Shown: piece by piece, positions 37,788 through 47,454 of the stretch
How the letters are laid out: each line of letters opens with the position of its first letter
Numbering within the stretch: position 1 is the stretch's first letter
Assembly (NCBI RefSeq): GCF_005280255.1
Contig: NZ_CP040018.1
Location: 1,364,001-1,428,000, forward strand
Length of the DNA: 64,000 bases
Origin: Arthrobacter sp. 24S4-2
Lineage (GTDB): Bacteria > Actinomycetota > Actinomycetes > Actinomycetales > Micrococcaceae
Direction of reading: 5' to 3'
Program-made: the position numbers and the translations under genes
Notes under the pieces: model-generated
Seen by the model: only the letters and a program-made list of their open reading frames with translations
Databases searched by the model: none
What the model was told of the DNA's origin: nothing

Positions 37788-38630
37788 GTGGTGCGGGTGA
37801 GCTCGGCATTGAAGAAGGACCACCTTCGCATCGCATCTGTCAACGTCAACGGCCTCCGCGCTGCCTACAAGAACGGCATGGCGGAGTGGCTTGAACCCCG
37901 CGAGGTGGACATCCTCTGCCTCCAGGAGGTCAGGGCACCCGACGCGATCGTCCGTGAACTTCTCGGCGACGGCTGGTTCATCCTGCACGAGGAAGCCGAG
38001 GCCAAAGGCCGTGCGGGCGTGGCCATTGCCGCCCGCATGGAGCCGCTGGCCACCCGTCCCCACATCGGCGACGACTACTTCGCCGCAGCGGGCCGCTGGG
38101 TCGAGGCGGACTTCCGGGTCACGGACGCCGCCGGTTCCGCCGCCACGCTGACAGTGGTGAGCGCCTACGTCCACTCCGGCGAGGCCGGAACGCCCAAACA
38201 GGACGACAAGTTCCGCTTCCTGGACGTTATGGCCACCCGCCTTCCGGAGCTGGCAAAGCACAGTGACCACGCCCTGGTGGTGGGTGACCTGAACGTGGGC
38301 CACACGGAACTGGACATCAGGAACTGGAAGGGCAACGTAAAACGTGCCGGCTTCCTTCCGGAGGAGCGTGCCTACTTTGACCGCTTCTTTGGCGAAGAAA
38401 TCGGATGGAGGGATGTCCACAGGGGCTTGGCGGGAAACGTCGACGGCCCCTACACCTGGTGGTCCCAGCGCGGCAAGGCCTTTGACACCGACACAGGCTG
38501 GCGCATCGACTACCACATGGCCACCCCGGACCTCGCAGCCGCTGCCATTTCGGCGGTGGTGGACCGGGCACCGTCATGGGACACCCGCTTCTCCGACCAC
38601 GCACCGCTGGTAGTGGACTACCAGCTCTGA
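37788..38630 (+). CDS. xthA: Exodeoxyribonuclease III (AP endonuclease)
   Basis: The 280-residue EEP-fold nuclease acts in base-excision repair, cutting at abasic sites and degrading 3' ends. Catalytic motifs: SVNVNGLRAA, ILCLQEVRAP (metal-binding Glu), VVGDLNVGHTELDI (Asp/Asn), and C-terminal RIDYHMATPDL with RFSDHAPLVVDY (Asp-His). Several in-frame GTG starts (37788, 37791, 37797) are possible. It lies 21 bases before trpS. Confidence 0.95.
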   Translation: MVRVSSALKKDHLRIASVNVNGLRAAYKNGMAEWLEPREVDILCLQEVRAPDAIVRELLGDGWFILHEEAEAKGRAGVAIAARMEPLATRPHIGDDYFAAAGRWVEADFRVTDAAGSAATLTVVSAYVHSGEAGTPKQDDKFRFLDVMATRLPELAKHSDHALVVGDLNVGHTELDIRNWKGNVKRAGFLPEERAYFDRFFGEEIGWRDVHRGLAGNVDGPYTWWSQRGKAFDTDTGWRIDYHMATPDLAAAAISAVVDRAPSWDTRFSDHAPLVVDYQL

Positions 38631-38651
38631 GCCCCGAAGGTTTTTCTCACA

Positions 38652-39695
38652 ATGACTAGCTCGACTTCCCCGGTCACCAAAAAACGCATACTCTCCGGTG
38701 CCAAGCCCACAGCGGACTCCCTGCACCTGGGCAACTACATTGGTGCTGTCCGCAACTGGGTGGACATGCAGGCGGAATACGACACCGTATTCTTCATTCC
38801 CGACCTCCACGCCATCACTGTCGATTTTGAACCCGCCGAGCTGGCCAAGCGCACCCGGGTGGTTGCCGCGCAGTACATCGCCGCCGGCATTGACCCGGAC
38901 AAGAGCATCTTCTTCGTGCAGTCCCATGTGCCCGAGCACGCCCAACTGGCCTGGGCACTGAACTGCATCACCGGCTTCGGCGAAGCATCCCGCATGACGC
39001 AGTTCAAGGACAAGACGCAGAAGTCGGGTGCCGACGCCGCAACCCTTGGCCTGTTTGCGTACCCCACCCTCATGGCCGCAGACATCCTCCTGTACCACAC
39101 CGACCTTGTGCCGGTTGGGGAGGACCAGCGGCAGCACCTCGAACTGACCCGCAACCTGGCCCAGCGCTTCAACACCCGTTTTGGCCACACGTTCACGGTT
39201 CCTGAGGCGACCATCCTCAAGGCCACCGCCAAGATCTACGACCTCCAGAGCCCGACGGCCAAGATGTCGAAGACAGGCGGGTCGCCCCACGGTTCCATCC
39301 AGCTCCTGGAAGACCCCAAGCTCGCCGCGAAGCGCATCAAGTCCGCCGTGACCGACACCGGAACGGAGATCCGGTTCGACGCCGAAGCCAAGCCTGGGGT
39401 TTCCAACCTGCTCACCATCTATTCGACGCTCACCGGGAAGTCCGTGGGCGAGCTCGAAGCGGAATACCAGGGCAAGATGTACGGCCACCTCAAAAAGGAC
39501 CTCGCGGATGTCATGGTGGACTTCATCACGCCCCTCCGGGACCGCACCAACGAACTGATGGCGGACCCGGCGGAGCTGGACAGGCTCCTGGCCCGGGGTG
39601 CCGAACGTGCCCGGGAAATCGCCTCCGTGACCCTCGGCCAGGTCTATGAGCGCATGGGCTTCCTGCCGTCCCTCAGCCTCGCAGGAGTCCGCTAG
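38652..39695 (+). CDS. trpS: Tryptophanyl-tRNA synthetase
   Basis: The 347-residue class I synthetase charges tRNA-Trp. Its HIGH-type motif is [14 protein letters not shown] and its KMSKS motif is variant KMSKTGG. Also seen: [26 protein letters not shown] and [20 protein letters not shown]. The length matches bacterial TrpRS. The next gene starts five bases after its stop codon. Confidence 0.97.
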   Translation: MTSSTSPVTKKRILSGAKPTADSLHLGNYIGAVRNWVDMQAEYDTVFFIPDLHAITVDFEPAELAKRTRVVAAQYIAAGIDPDKSIFFVQSHVPEHAQLAWALNCITGFGEASRMTQFKDKTQKSGADAATLGLFAYPTLMAADILLYHTDLVPVGEDQRQHLELTRNLAQRFNTRFGHTFTVPEATILKATAKIYDLQSPTAKMSKTGGSPHGSIQLLEDPKLAAKRIKSAVTDTGTEIRFDAEAKPGVSNLLTIYSTLTGKSVGELEAEYQGKMYGHLKKDLADVMVDFITPLRDRTNELMADPAELDRLLARGAERAREIASVTLGQVYERMGFLPSLSLAGVR

Positions 39696-39699
39696 CCCA

Positions 39700-40392
39700 A
39701 TGTCACCCGTCAGCAAGGTCTCTGCAAGCGAAAACTCCCCTGCGTACAGTGCGGGCGGAAAGTTCGTTGACGCCGATGATGATGACGCCGCCGTCAGCCG
39801 CGGTACCGCGGCGGGCGGCAGCCGCGCGCGGACGGACGAGATGAGTGTCGGCGTCATCCTTGGTTTCCCGCTGGACATTGCCGCGGAGCTGCAGCGCTGG
39901 CGGGCATCGTTTGGTGACCCCATGGCGGGTGTGATTCCCGCACACATCACTCTGGTCACCACCACACCCACGAAAGACTGGGAAGCCACCCGCAGCCACG
40001 TCCGGGAGGTGGCGCGCAGGCAGGCGCCGTTCACGGTGACCATCTCCGGGACAGGATCGTTCCGGCCGGTTTCGCCGGTGGTGTTCCTCAACGTCGAACA
40101 CGGCTTCGGCGACTGCGTGAACCTGCACGAGCAGCTGCAGACAGGGCCCCTGGAGCGGGACCTGCCGTTTGCCTACCACCCGCATGTGACCATTGCCCAT
40201 GATGTGGCGCCGGAAAGCCTGGATGAGGCCGAAACGGTGCTGAAAGATTACCGGGTCACCTTCCCGGTGGTTAGCATGGGGCTGTACGAGCACGACATCA
40301 ACGGCATTTGGCAGCTACGGGAAGAGCTCGATTTTGGCATCGAAACTGACCACACCCGACGCCCATCCGGCGCTGGTGGCTCAGACGGCTGA
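39700..40392 (+). CDS. 2'-5' RNA ligase / 2H phosphoesterase-like protein
   Basis: The 230-residue protein has a disordered Asp/Ser-rich N-terminus (about 50 residues) and a 2H phosphoesterase domain with both HxT-like motifs: PAHITLVT and YHPHVTIAHD. Such enzymes act on 2',3'-cyclic or 2'-5' RNA phosphodiesters; the in vivo substrate is unknown. ATG 39700 lies just after trpS. Its 3' end overlaps the YihY gene by 59 bases. Confidence 0.85.
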   Translation: MSPVSKVSASENSPAYSAGGKFVDADDDDAAVSRGTAAGGSRARTDEMSVGVILGFPLDIAAELQRWRASFGDPMAGVIPAHITLVTTTPTKDWEATRSHVREVARRQAPFTVTISGTGSFRPVSPVVFLNVEHGFGDCVNLHEQLQTGPLERDLPFAYHPHVTIAHDVAPESLDEAETVLKDYRVTFPVVSMGLYEHDINGIWQLREELDFGIETDHTRRPSGAGGSDG

Positions 40393-41491
40393 GCCTCCGC
40401 TTCCCACCGAGCGCGCCCGGCTGGAACTGGAAGTCAGCCGGAAGAAGGTCCAGTGGAGCAAGGCCCGCAGGTCCGGTGCCGGCAAAGTCGCAGGGCTCAT
40501 GGCGATGTTCCAGTGGCTGCTCGCCCGCCTGAACGCGTTCCGTCCCATGCGGGCGTTCCAGCACTACAACCTGCAGCGCGGCCCGCTGATGGCCGCCGGC
40601 ATCGGCTTCCACATGTTCTTCTCCATCACCGGCCTGCTGGCCACTGGCTTCTCCGTTGCCGGCCTGCTGCTGCGCGGGCAACCGGCGCTCCTGGACTGGA
40701 TCGTCAGCAGCGTCGCGACCGCCGCCCCGGGGCTTGTGAAGGTGGACGGCGGCGACGGCCTGGTGGACCCGCAGGATCTGCTGAATCCCACCGGCCTGGG
40801 CTGGACCGCCGTCATCGCGGCCGTCGTCACCATCGTGACTTCCCTTGGCTGGATAGCCGGCGTCCGCCAAGGCCTGCGGGGTGTGATGCGGCTGGGGCCG
40901 CTGAAGATGAACCCGCTGATCCAGAAACTGCGCGACGCCGGCACGCTGCTGCTGCTTGGCGTGGCCCTGGTGCTCAGCGCCGGGGCGTCGCTGGTTTTCG
41001 GCACTGCCGCGGGGTGGGTCACGGAGCAGCTCCAGCTGGATCCGGTCCTGGCATGGCCGCTGACCACCAGCATCAAGGTGGGTGTGCCGCTGGCGCTGGG
41101 CTGGGCCACGGCGCTCATCATGTTCCGGCTGGCCGCAGGACTGAATCTTTCACGGCGGGCCCTGCTTGAAGGAACCATCCTGTCCGCAGCGGGAACCACC
41201 GTGCTTCAGGTTTTCAGCACTGAGCTGCTCGCCAACGCCGGCCGGAACCCCATCCTCGCGCCCTTTGCCATCATCATCGGGCTGCTCATCTGGTTCAACC
41301 TGGTCAGCCAGGTCTACCTGGTCTCAGCGGCGTGGTCCGCCGTGCGGGAAGAGGACCTCAAAAACGCCCCTCCAGCAAAGGCCACCGGTTGGGGCTCCCG
41401 CCAGGTCCAGCCGGGCAAGACGCCTGTGGAACGGGAACGCCAGGCAGCTACTGTCCGGCGTCGAGGTACTGATCGGCCCACGCGGAAATAA
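40334..41491 (+). CDS. YihY/BrkB family membrane protein
   Basis: The 385-residue inner-membrane protein has about six helices and YihY/BrkB motifs (RGPLMAAGIGFHMFFSITGL, GLGWTAVIAAVVTIVTSLGW, NPILAPFAIIIGLLIWFNLV). A basic hydrophilic C-tail follows. The best start is a TTG at 40334 inside the previous gene, consistent with a coupled operon. Often mis-named RNase BN; no nuclease motif is present. Confidence 0.87.
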   Translation: MASKLTTPDAHPALVAQTAEPPLPTERARLELEVSRKKVQWSKARRSGAGKVAGLMAMFQWLLARLNAFRPMRAFQHYNLQRGPLMAAGIGFHMFFSITGLLATGFSVAGLLLRGQPALLDWIVSSVATAAPGLVKVDGGDGLVDPQDLLNPTGLGWTAVIAAVVTIVTSLGWIAGVRQGLRGVMRLGPLKMNPLIQKLRDAGTLLLLGVALVLSAGASLVFGTAAGWVTEQLQLDPVLAWPLTTSIKVGVPLALGWATALIMFRLAAGLNLSRRALLEGTILSAAGTTVLQVFSTELLANAGRNPILAPFAIIIGLLIWFNLVSQVYLVSAAWSAVREEDLKNAPPAKATGWGSRQVQPGKTPVERERQAATVRRRGTDRPTRK

Positions 41492-42218
41492 TCAGCGCGG
41501 CACGGGCGGCCTGGCCTTTCCCGGTCAGCAGGTGGTCGCTGCCTTCCAGCGACACGAAGCTGCGCGGGTGGCGCGCGGTCTGGAAAATCGTGCTGGCATT
41601 CTCGATCCCCACGGTGTTGTCGGTGGGGGAGTGCAGCACCATCAGCGGCTTGTGGAGGCGCTTGATGCAGTCGGTCAGGTCGGCATTCTCCAGGTCCTCG
41701 ACGAAGTGCCGGCGGATCTCCACGCGCTTGCCGCCCAGGTCCACCTCCGCGCTTCCTTCACTGAGGATCCGGTCCAGAGCCGCGTCAAAGACGTGGGCCA
41801 CATGCTTGGGCGAAAACGGGGCACCCACGGTGGCAACGGCGTCGAGTTCGGGGATCTCCCGGGCCGCGGCCAGCACGGCGGCACCGCCGAACGAGTGCCC
41901 CACCAGCAGCGAGACGGACCGGCCCTCGGCGCGCATGAATTCGGCCGCCCGGACAGTGTCGGCAACCTTGTGGCTGAACGAGCCTTCCGACCACAGGCCG
42001 GCGGACTCACCCAGGCCCAGGTTGTCGAAGCGGAGCATGCCCACCCCGTTGTCCGCCAGCGCCTTGCACATCCGTGAGGCGGAAGGGTGGTCCTTGCCAA
42101 GGGTGAACCCGTGCGAGAACACGCCCCAGCCCTTCACCGGCCCCTCGGGGTGGTCCAGGATGCCGGAGAGCAGTTCTCCGGTGGAACCTTCGAATGAGAC
42201 TTTTTCGGAGCGGGACAC
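41448..42218 (-). CDS. Alpha/beta hydrolase
   Basis: The 256-residue hydrolase has the nucleophile elbow VGHSFGGAAV (Ser), Asp in VLHSPTDNTVG and His in EGSDHLLTG. The oxyanion region is FSHGFTLGKDHPS. Its closest appearance is the hydrolase domain of OsmC-associated or dipeptidyl-type small hydrolases; substrate unknown. GTG at 42218 is preferred (AAAGGGGAC RBS). It converges on the YihY gene and overlaps it by 44 bases. Confidence 0.88.
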   Translation of the reverse strand: MSRSEKVSFEGSTGELLSGILDHPEGPVKGWGVFSHGFTLGKDHPSASRMCKALADNGVGMLRFDNLGLGESAGLWSEGSFSHKVADTVRAAEFMRAEGRSVSLLVGHSFGGAAVLAAAREIPELDAVATVGAPFSPKHVAHVFDAALDRILSEGSAEVDLGGKRVEIRRHFVEDLENADLTDCIKRLHKPLMVLHSPTDNTVGIENASTIFQTARHPRSFVSLEGSDHLLTGKGQAARAALIISAWADQYLDAGQ

Positions 42219-42329
42219 GATGTCCCCTTTCGTTTGGTGCCGGGTTATTGCGGTCAAACAACGACGGCGCCACACACCTTAAAGGTGAGCGACGCCGTCG
42301 GCTGTTACGTCCGTTTGTGAAACGGGGTG

Positions 42330-43111
42330 CTAGATCTTGCGGGAGAGGATTGCCTGCTTGACCTCGGCAATTGCCTGCGTGACCTGGATGCCGCGGGGGC
42401 ATGCTTCGGTGCAGTTGAAGGTGGTGCGGCAGCGCCACACGCCTTCCTTGTCGTTCAGGATCTCCAGGCGCATGTCGCCGGCGTCATCACGGGAATCGAA
42501 GATGAAGCGGTGGGCGTTCACGATCGCTGCCGGGCCGAAGTACTGGCCGTCGGTCCAGAAGACCGGGCAGGACGAGGTGCAGGCGGCGCACAGGATGCAC
42601 TTGGTGGTGTCGTCGAAGCGCTCACGGTCCTCGGCGGACTGCAGGCGTTCCTTGGTGGGCTCGTGGCCCTTGTTGATGAGGAAGGGCATGACTTCACGGA
42701 AGGACTGGAAGAACGGCTCCATGTCCACGATCAGGTCCTTCTCCACGGGGAGGCCCTTGATGGGTTCCACGGTGATGGGCTTGGTCGTGTCCAGGTCCTT
42801 CAGCAGGGTCTTGCAGGCCAGGCGGTTGCGGCCGTTGATGCGCATGGCATCGGAACCGCAGACGCCGTGGGCGCAGGAGCGGCGGAACGAGACGCTGCCG
42901 TCGATTTCCCACTTGACCTTGTGCAGGGCATCCAGCACGCGGTCGGTGCCGTACATGGTGACTTTGAAGTCATCCCAGGTGGCGTCCTCGGAAACCTCGG
43001 GTTGTATCGGCGCACGCGCAGGGTGACGTCGAATGTGGGGATTTCTCCGCCGCCTCCGATGTGTGCAGGCAGCTCGATCTTGGAGGCTGGCTCAGCGAGT
43101 TCAGCGGTCAT
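42330..43111 (-). pseudogene. sdhB: Succinate dehydrogenase iron-sulfur subunit, one frameshift
   Basis: The N-terminal frame (MTAELAEPASKIELPAHIGG, then EIPTFDVTLRVRRYNP) breaks at the GGG run 42999-43001. Adding one base there gives RYNPEVSEDATWDDFKVTMY and restores the whole protein. The rest carries the 2Fe-2S cluster motif (SCAHGVCGSD ... LAC), the 4Fe-4S motif CILCAACTSSCP and the 3Fe-4S motif CRTTFNCTEACPRG. It transfers electrons from SdhA to quinone. Since sdhB is needed for aerobic growth on many substrates and all cluster ligands survive, this is very probably a sequencing error. Confidence 0.92.
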
Positions 43112-43112
43112 C

Positions 43113-44921
43113 TTAGTACTTCCTCACCATCGGCTCGTAGCGGGTAAAGACAACCGGTTTGGTGGCCAGGCGGATGCCGGCAGTTGTTTCCGCGGTCCCC
43201 GCGGTGCCGTCAGCCCGGGCGTGGTCATCCTTGTACGCCATGGAGTGCTTCATGAATTTTTCGTCGTCGCGTTCCGGGAAGTCCTCGCGGAAGTGTCCGC
43301 CGCGGGATTCCTCACGGTGCAGGGCTGCCACGGTCATGACCTTGGCCAGTTCCAGCAGGAAGCCGAGCTCCACGGCTTCGAGCAGGTCCAGGTTGAAGCG
43401 CTTGCCCTTGTCCTGGACGCTGATGTTCTTGTACCTCGCCTCGAAGGACTCGATGTCCTTCAGGACCTGGTTCAGCGTGTCAGCGGTGCGGAACACCTGC
43501 ATGTTGGCGTCCATGGTGTCCTGGAGATCCTTGCGGATCACGGCCACCTTCTCGTCGCCGGTGCCGTTGCGGGCGATGTTCAGCAGTTCGATGGTGTACG
43601 CCTCGGGATCCTCCGGAAGCTCCACGAAGTCAGCCGTCTTGGCGTATTCCGCAGCGGCGATACCGGCGCGCTTGCCGAAGACGTTGATGTCCAGCAGCGA
43701 GTTGGTGCCCAGGCGGTTGGAGCCGTGAACCGAAACGCAGGCAACCTCACCGGCGGCGTAGAGGCCGGGAACCACGGTGTCGTTGTCCTGGAGGACCTCG
43801 GTGGTGATGTTGGTGGGGATACCGCCCATGGCGTAGTGCGCCGTCGGGAACACCGGCACGGGCTCCGTGTAAGGCTCCACACCTAGGTAGGTGCGGGCAA
43901 ACTCGGTGATGTCCGGCAGCTTGGCGTCGATGTGCGCCGGCTCGAGGTGGGTCAGGTCCAGGAGGACGTAGTCCTTGTTCGGGCCACAGCCGCGGCCTTC
44001 GCGGACTTCGTTGGCCATGGAGCGGGCCACGATGTCACGGGGTGCCAGGTCCTTGATGGTGGGAGCGTAGCGCTCCATGAAGCGCTCACCTTCGGAGTTA
44101 CGCAGGATGGCGCCTTCGCCACGTGCGGCTTCCGAGAGCAGGATGCCCAGGCCGGCAAGGCCGGTCGGGTGGAACTGGAAGAACTCCATGTCCTCCAGCG
44201 GGATGCCGCGGCGGAACGCGATGCCCATGCCGTCACCGGTAAGGGTATGGGCGTTGGACGTGGTCTTGAAGACCTTGCCGGCACCGCCGGAGGCGAAGAC
44301 CACGGACTTGGCCTGGAACACGTGCAGTTCACCGGAGGCGAGGTCGTAGGACACGACGCCGGCTACCCGCTTCTGCTTGTACGGTGTGCCGTCCTCGCGG
44401 ACCGCGTCCTCTTCGACCGTCAGGAGGTCCAGGACGTAGTACTCGTTGTAGAACTCAACGTTGTGCTTGACGCAGTTTTGGTACAGCGTCTGCAGGATCA
44501 TGTGACCCGTACGGTCAGCGGCGTAGCAGGCCCGGCGGACCGGGGCCTTGCCATGGTCGCGGGTGTGGCCGCCGAAGCGGCGCTGGTCAATCCGGCCCTC
44601 CGGGGTGCGGTTGAACGGCAGACCCATCTTTTCCAGGTCCAGCACGGCGTCGATGGCTTCCTTCGCCATGACTTCGGCTGCATCCTGGTCCACCAGGTAG
44701 TCGCCGCCCTTAATGGTGTCGAAGGTGTGCCACTCCCAGTTGTCTTCCTCGACATTGGCCAGTGCCGCACACATGCCACCCTGCGCCGCACCGGTGTGCG
44801 AGCGGGTGGGGTAGAGCTTGGTCAGTACTGCTGTGCGCGCGCGCTGACCGGATTCGATCGCGGCGCGCATGCCAGCGCCACCGGCACCGACGATGACGAC
44901 GTCGTACTTATGGACCTGCAT
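43113..44921 (-). CDS. sdhA: Succinate dehydrogenase flavoprotein subunit
   Basis: The 602-residue FAD subunit oxidises succinate to fumarate. Motifs: VVIVGAGGAGMRAAIE (FAD), YPTRSHTGAAQGGM with the FAD-linked His, RRFGGHTRDHGKAPVRR, and HGSNRLGTNSLLDINVFGKR. ATG 44921 (MQVHKYDVV) is preferred. It ends one base before sdhB and follows sdhC-sdhD, the usual actinobacterial sdhCDAB order. Confidence 0.97.
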   Translation of the reverse strand: MQVHKYDVVIVGAGGAGMRAAIESGQRARTAVLTKLYPTRSHTGAAQGGMCAALANVEEDNWEWHTFDTIKGGDYLVDQDAAEVMAKEAIDAVLDLEKMGLPFNRTPEGRIDQRRFGGHTRDHGKAPVRRACYAADRTGHMILQTLYQNCVKHNVEFYNEYYVLDLLTVEEDAVREDGTPYKQKRVAGVVSYDLASGELHVFQAKSVVFASGGAGKVFKTTSNAHTLTGDGMGIAFRRGIPLEDMEFFQFHPTGLAGLGILLSEAARGEGAILRNSEGERFMERYAPTIKDLAPRDIVARSMANEVREGRGCGPNKDYVLLDLTHLEPAHIDAKLPDITEFARTYLGVEPYTEPVPVFPTAHYAMGGIPTNITTEVLQDNDTVVPGLYAAGEVACVSVHGSNRLGTNSLLDINVFGKRAGIAAAEYAKTADFVELPEDPEAYTIELLNIARNGTGDEKVAVIRKDLQDTMDANMQVFRTADTLNQVLKDIESFEARYKNISVQDKGKRFNLDLLEAVELGFLLELAKVMTVAALHREESRGGHFREDFPERDDEKFMKHSMAYKDDHARADGTAGTAETTAGIRLATKPVVFTRYEPMVRKY

Positions 44922-45041
44922 ACCAGACGCTCTTTCTCTCAAAATTCGCTATAAAACCACGGGCGGGCGGAGCCTGCACCGTAAAACCGTTGCCCGCACT
45001 CAGTGCGGGCGCGGCTGATCCCCTCGCGGAGGATGGTGCCG

Positions 45042-45541
45042 CTAGGCTGCGGGGCAGAAGCCGCCCGGCAGAGGTACGCCGTTGACGTCCAGCGGGCACG
45101 GGTTGAAGGTGAAGATCACCAGGGTGCCCAGGATGACGATGACGGCGGTCGCGGCATAAAGGACGATCTTCAGCCAGAAGCGGGTGGAATCCTTCTCGGC
45201 GTAGTCGTTGATGATGGTGCGGACGCCGTTGGTGCCGTGGAGCATGGCCAGCCAGAGCATGGCCAGGTCCCAGAACTGCCAGAACGGATCGGCCCACTTG
45301 CCGGCTACGAAGCCGAAGTCGATGGCGTGGATGCCCTCGCCTACCAGCAGGTTGACGAAGAGGTGGCCGAAGATCAGGACCACGAGGACAACGCCGGAAA
45401 GCCGCATGAACAGCCAGGCTGCCATTTCGAAGTTGCCCTTCGACGCGCCGCTGCGGCGGTACCTGGGGCAATCAGGCCTGCGCCGGGCTTCCCATTGCTG
45501 TCTTTTCCACTGCGTGGGCTCTGAATCTGGGTTGCAGTCAT
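45042..45541 (-). pseudogene. sdhD: Succinate dehydrogenase membrane anchor subunit, one frameshift near the N-terminus
   Basis: The start ATG at 45541 (MTATQIQSPRSGKDSNGKPG) is in a different frame from the main body (RYRRSGASKGNFEMAAWLFM). A five-C instead of a four-C run at 45465-45468 gives GLIAPRYRRSG and a continuous protein. The body has three membrane helices and a haem/quinone-site-like His and Asp region (WLAMLHGTNGVRTIINDYAE). It lies 3 bases after sdhC. Probable sequencing indel. Confidence 0.88.
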
Positions 45542-45544
45542 GGC

Positions 45545-45925
45545 TTAGTGACCTCCGAAGGCGAGGGAAAGGTGGCGGATGGAGAAGCCCACCATGACGA
45601 CGACCCAGAGCACCAGGACCGTCCACAGCATCTGGCGCTGGTACTTCGCGCCCTTCTTCCAGAAGTCGACGGCGATGATCCGCAGGCCATTAAAGGCATG
45701 GAACACGATCGCTGCGACAAGGCCCGTTTCACCCAGGGCCATGAGGGGGTTCTTGTAGGCGCCGATGACGGCGGTGTATGCCTCGGGGGACACGCGCACC
45801 AATGAGGTGTCCAGCACATGGACCAACAAGAAGAAGAAAATCACTACACCGGTAATGCGGTGTCCAACCCAGGACCACATGCCTTCACGGCCGCGGTACA
45901 AGGTGCCAGCTGGTTTTGTCGGCAC
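45545..45925 (-). CDS. sdhC: Succinate dehydrogenase cytochrome b556 subunit
   Basis: The 126-residue subunit has three membrane helices (TGVVIFFFLLVHVLDTSLV, TGLVAAIVFHAFNGLRIIAV, MLWTVLVLWVVVMVGFSI). Haem-ligand His candidates lie in FLLVHVLD and FHAFNGLR. GTG at 45925 has a strong GGGAGG RBS 8 bases upstream. It is the first gene of sdhCDAB. Confidence 0.93.
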   Translation of the reverse strand: MPTKPAGTLYRGREGMWSWVGHRITGVVIFFFLLVHVLDTSLVRVSPEAYTAVIGAYKNPLMALGETGLVAAIVFHAFNGLRIIAVDFWKKGAKYQRQMLWTVLVLWVVVMVGFSIRHLSLAFGGH

Positions 45926-46008
45926 TGAATAAACCTCCCTGCAACACAGCGGCGCTGGCATGGGATCCACGCGGGGGGAACGCCTGCTGCGAGAGCACTC
46001 GTAAGCTC

Positions 46009-46026
46009 AAGCCTAAATCTAGGCTT
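46009..46026. promoter_or_regulatory. Palindrome upstream of sdhC, candidate operator
   Basis: AAGCCTA (46009-46015), spacer AATC, TAGGCTT (46020-46026) is a perfect 7-bp inverted repeat about 84 bases before the sdhC start, in the gap shared with the divergent guanylyltransferase gene. Regulator unknown. Confidence 0.35.
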
Positions 46027-46182
46027 CGCTCACAGCTTATTCAATTTAGGAACTCCTTGGTGTCGCGCCTCTCCGCGGTTTTTGTCCATTTTTGAGACGA
46101 ACGCCACACTATGGCTGTTGTGGCGGTGTCGGAAGGGCACCGCCTGCCCGGTTCCGCACCGTGTTCAGCTAAAGTAGCCGTG

Positions 46183-47316
46183 ATGAGTACAGACATAGTG
46201 ACAAGCCGGGATTCACCGCTGAGCCGTTTCATTGCGGTAATTCCTGCAGGCGGAGTGGGGACCCGCCTCTGGCCCCTGTCGCGTGCAGCAGCCCCGAAAT
46301 TCCTCCACGACCTCACGGGTTCCGGCAGCACTCTGCTGCGGGCAACCTACGACCGTCTGGAACCGCTCGCAGGCAAAGGCGTGCTGGTTGTTACCGGCGT
46401 TGCCCACCGGAACGCCGTATGCAGCCAGCTTCCCGAGGTCCTGGAATCGGACCTTGTGCTGGAGAGCGAGCCCAAGGACTCCGGTGCGGCCATCGGCCTT
46501 GCGGCGGCCATCCTTTACCAGCGGGATCCGGACACCATCATGGGTTCCTTTGCCGCGGACCAGGTGATCAGCCCGGACGAGCTCTTCCAGGACGCTGTCC
46601 GCGAGGCTATCTACACCGCAGCGGCCGGCAAGATTGTCACCATCGGCATCAAGCCGACGCACCCCTCGACGGGGTTCGGCTACATCCGTTCAGGCGAGAA
46701 CCTGTCCATCGCCAACGCGCCCAGCGCTCAGGCCGTGGTGGAATTCGTGGAGAAGCCCAGCGAGGACGTGGCCCAGCAGTACGTGGACAGCGGGGAGTAC
46801 GTCTGGAACGCGGGGATGTTCGTTGCCCCGGTGTCCCTGATGCTGCAGCATCTCGAAGCCAACCAGCCTGAGCTCTTCAAGGGGCTCACCGAGATTGCGC
46901 AGGCCTGGGACACTCCGGACCGTGACGAGGTCACCGCCCGCATCTGGCCCACGCTGCCGAAGATCGCCATCGACTACGCGGTGGCCGAGCCTGCCGCCGC
47001 CGCCGGGGACGTCGCCGTCGTGCCTGGCACGTTCCGCTGGGACGACGTCGGGGACTTCGCCTCCGTGGGCCGGCTCAACAGCGCGAAGGAAGTCGACGAC
47101 GTCACCGTCCTCGGCGAGGGCGCCCGCGTCTTCACCGAAAACGCCAGCGGCGTGGTTGTCACCGACACCAAGCGTGTCATCGCGCTGATCGGCATCAAGG
47201 ACGTGGTCATTGTGGACACTCCGGATGCCCTGCTGGTGACCACCATGGCGCACTCCCAGCGGGTCAAGGCGGCCGTTGACGCGCTCAAGGCCAGCGGCGA
47301 CACCGACGTCCTCTAA
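46183..47316 (+). CDS. manC: Mannose-1-phosphate guanylyltransferase
   Basis: The 377-residue nucleotidyltransferase makes GDP-mannose from mannose-1-phosphate and GTP for glycan synthesis. The N-terminus holds the signature PAGGVGTRLWPLSRAAAPKF. FAADQVISPDE, TGFGYIRSGE, VEFVEKPSED and EYVWNAGMFVA follow. There is no C-terminal isomerase domain, so it is the monofunctional form. It is divergent from sdhC and ends at a clear hairpin. Confidence 0.93.
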   Translation: MSTDIVTSRDSPLSRFIAVIPAGGVGTRLWPLSRAAAPKFLHDLTGSGSTLLRATYDRLEPLAGKGVLVVTGVAHRNAVCSQLPEVLESDLVLESEPKDSGAAIGLAAAILYQRDPDTIMGSFAADQVISPDELFQDAVREAIYTAAAGKIVTIGIKPTHPSTGFGYIRSGENLSIANAPSAQAVVEFVEKPSEDVAQQYVDSGEYVWNAGMFVAPVSLMLQHLEANQPELFKGLTEIAQAWDTPDRDEVTARIWPTLPKIAIDYAVAEPAAAAGDVAVVPGTFRWDDVGDFASVGRLNSAKEVDDVTVLGEGARVFTENASGVVVTDTKRVIALIGIKDVVIVDTPDALLVTTMAHSQRVKAAVDALKASGDTDVL

Positions 47317-47323
47317 TTTCCGA

Positions 47324-47366
47324 GTCAGCCCAAGCTCTCCGGCGCTGCCGGGCAGCTTGGGCTGAC
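47324..47366 (+). terminator. Terminator of the guanylyltransferase gene
   Basis: GTCAGCCCAAGCT (47324-47336) pairs perfectly with AGCTTGGGCTGAC (47354-47366), starting 8 bases after the stop codon, and is followed by GTGTTT. Confidence 0.75.
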
Positions 47367-47454
47367 GTGTTTCCGGCGTCGGAATCCGGCCCCCGGATCC
47401 GTAACCCGCGGACCCTGATGCGGGTATTCGCGGCACCATCGCTAGAGTTGTTCC

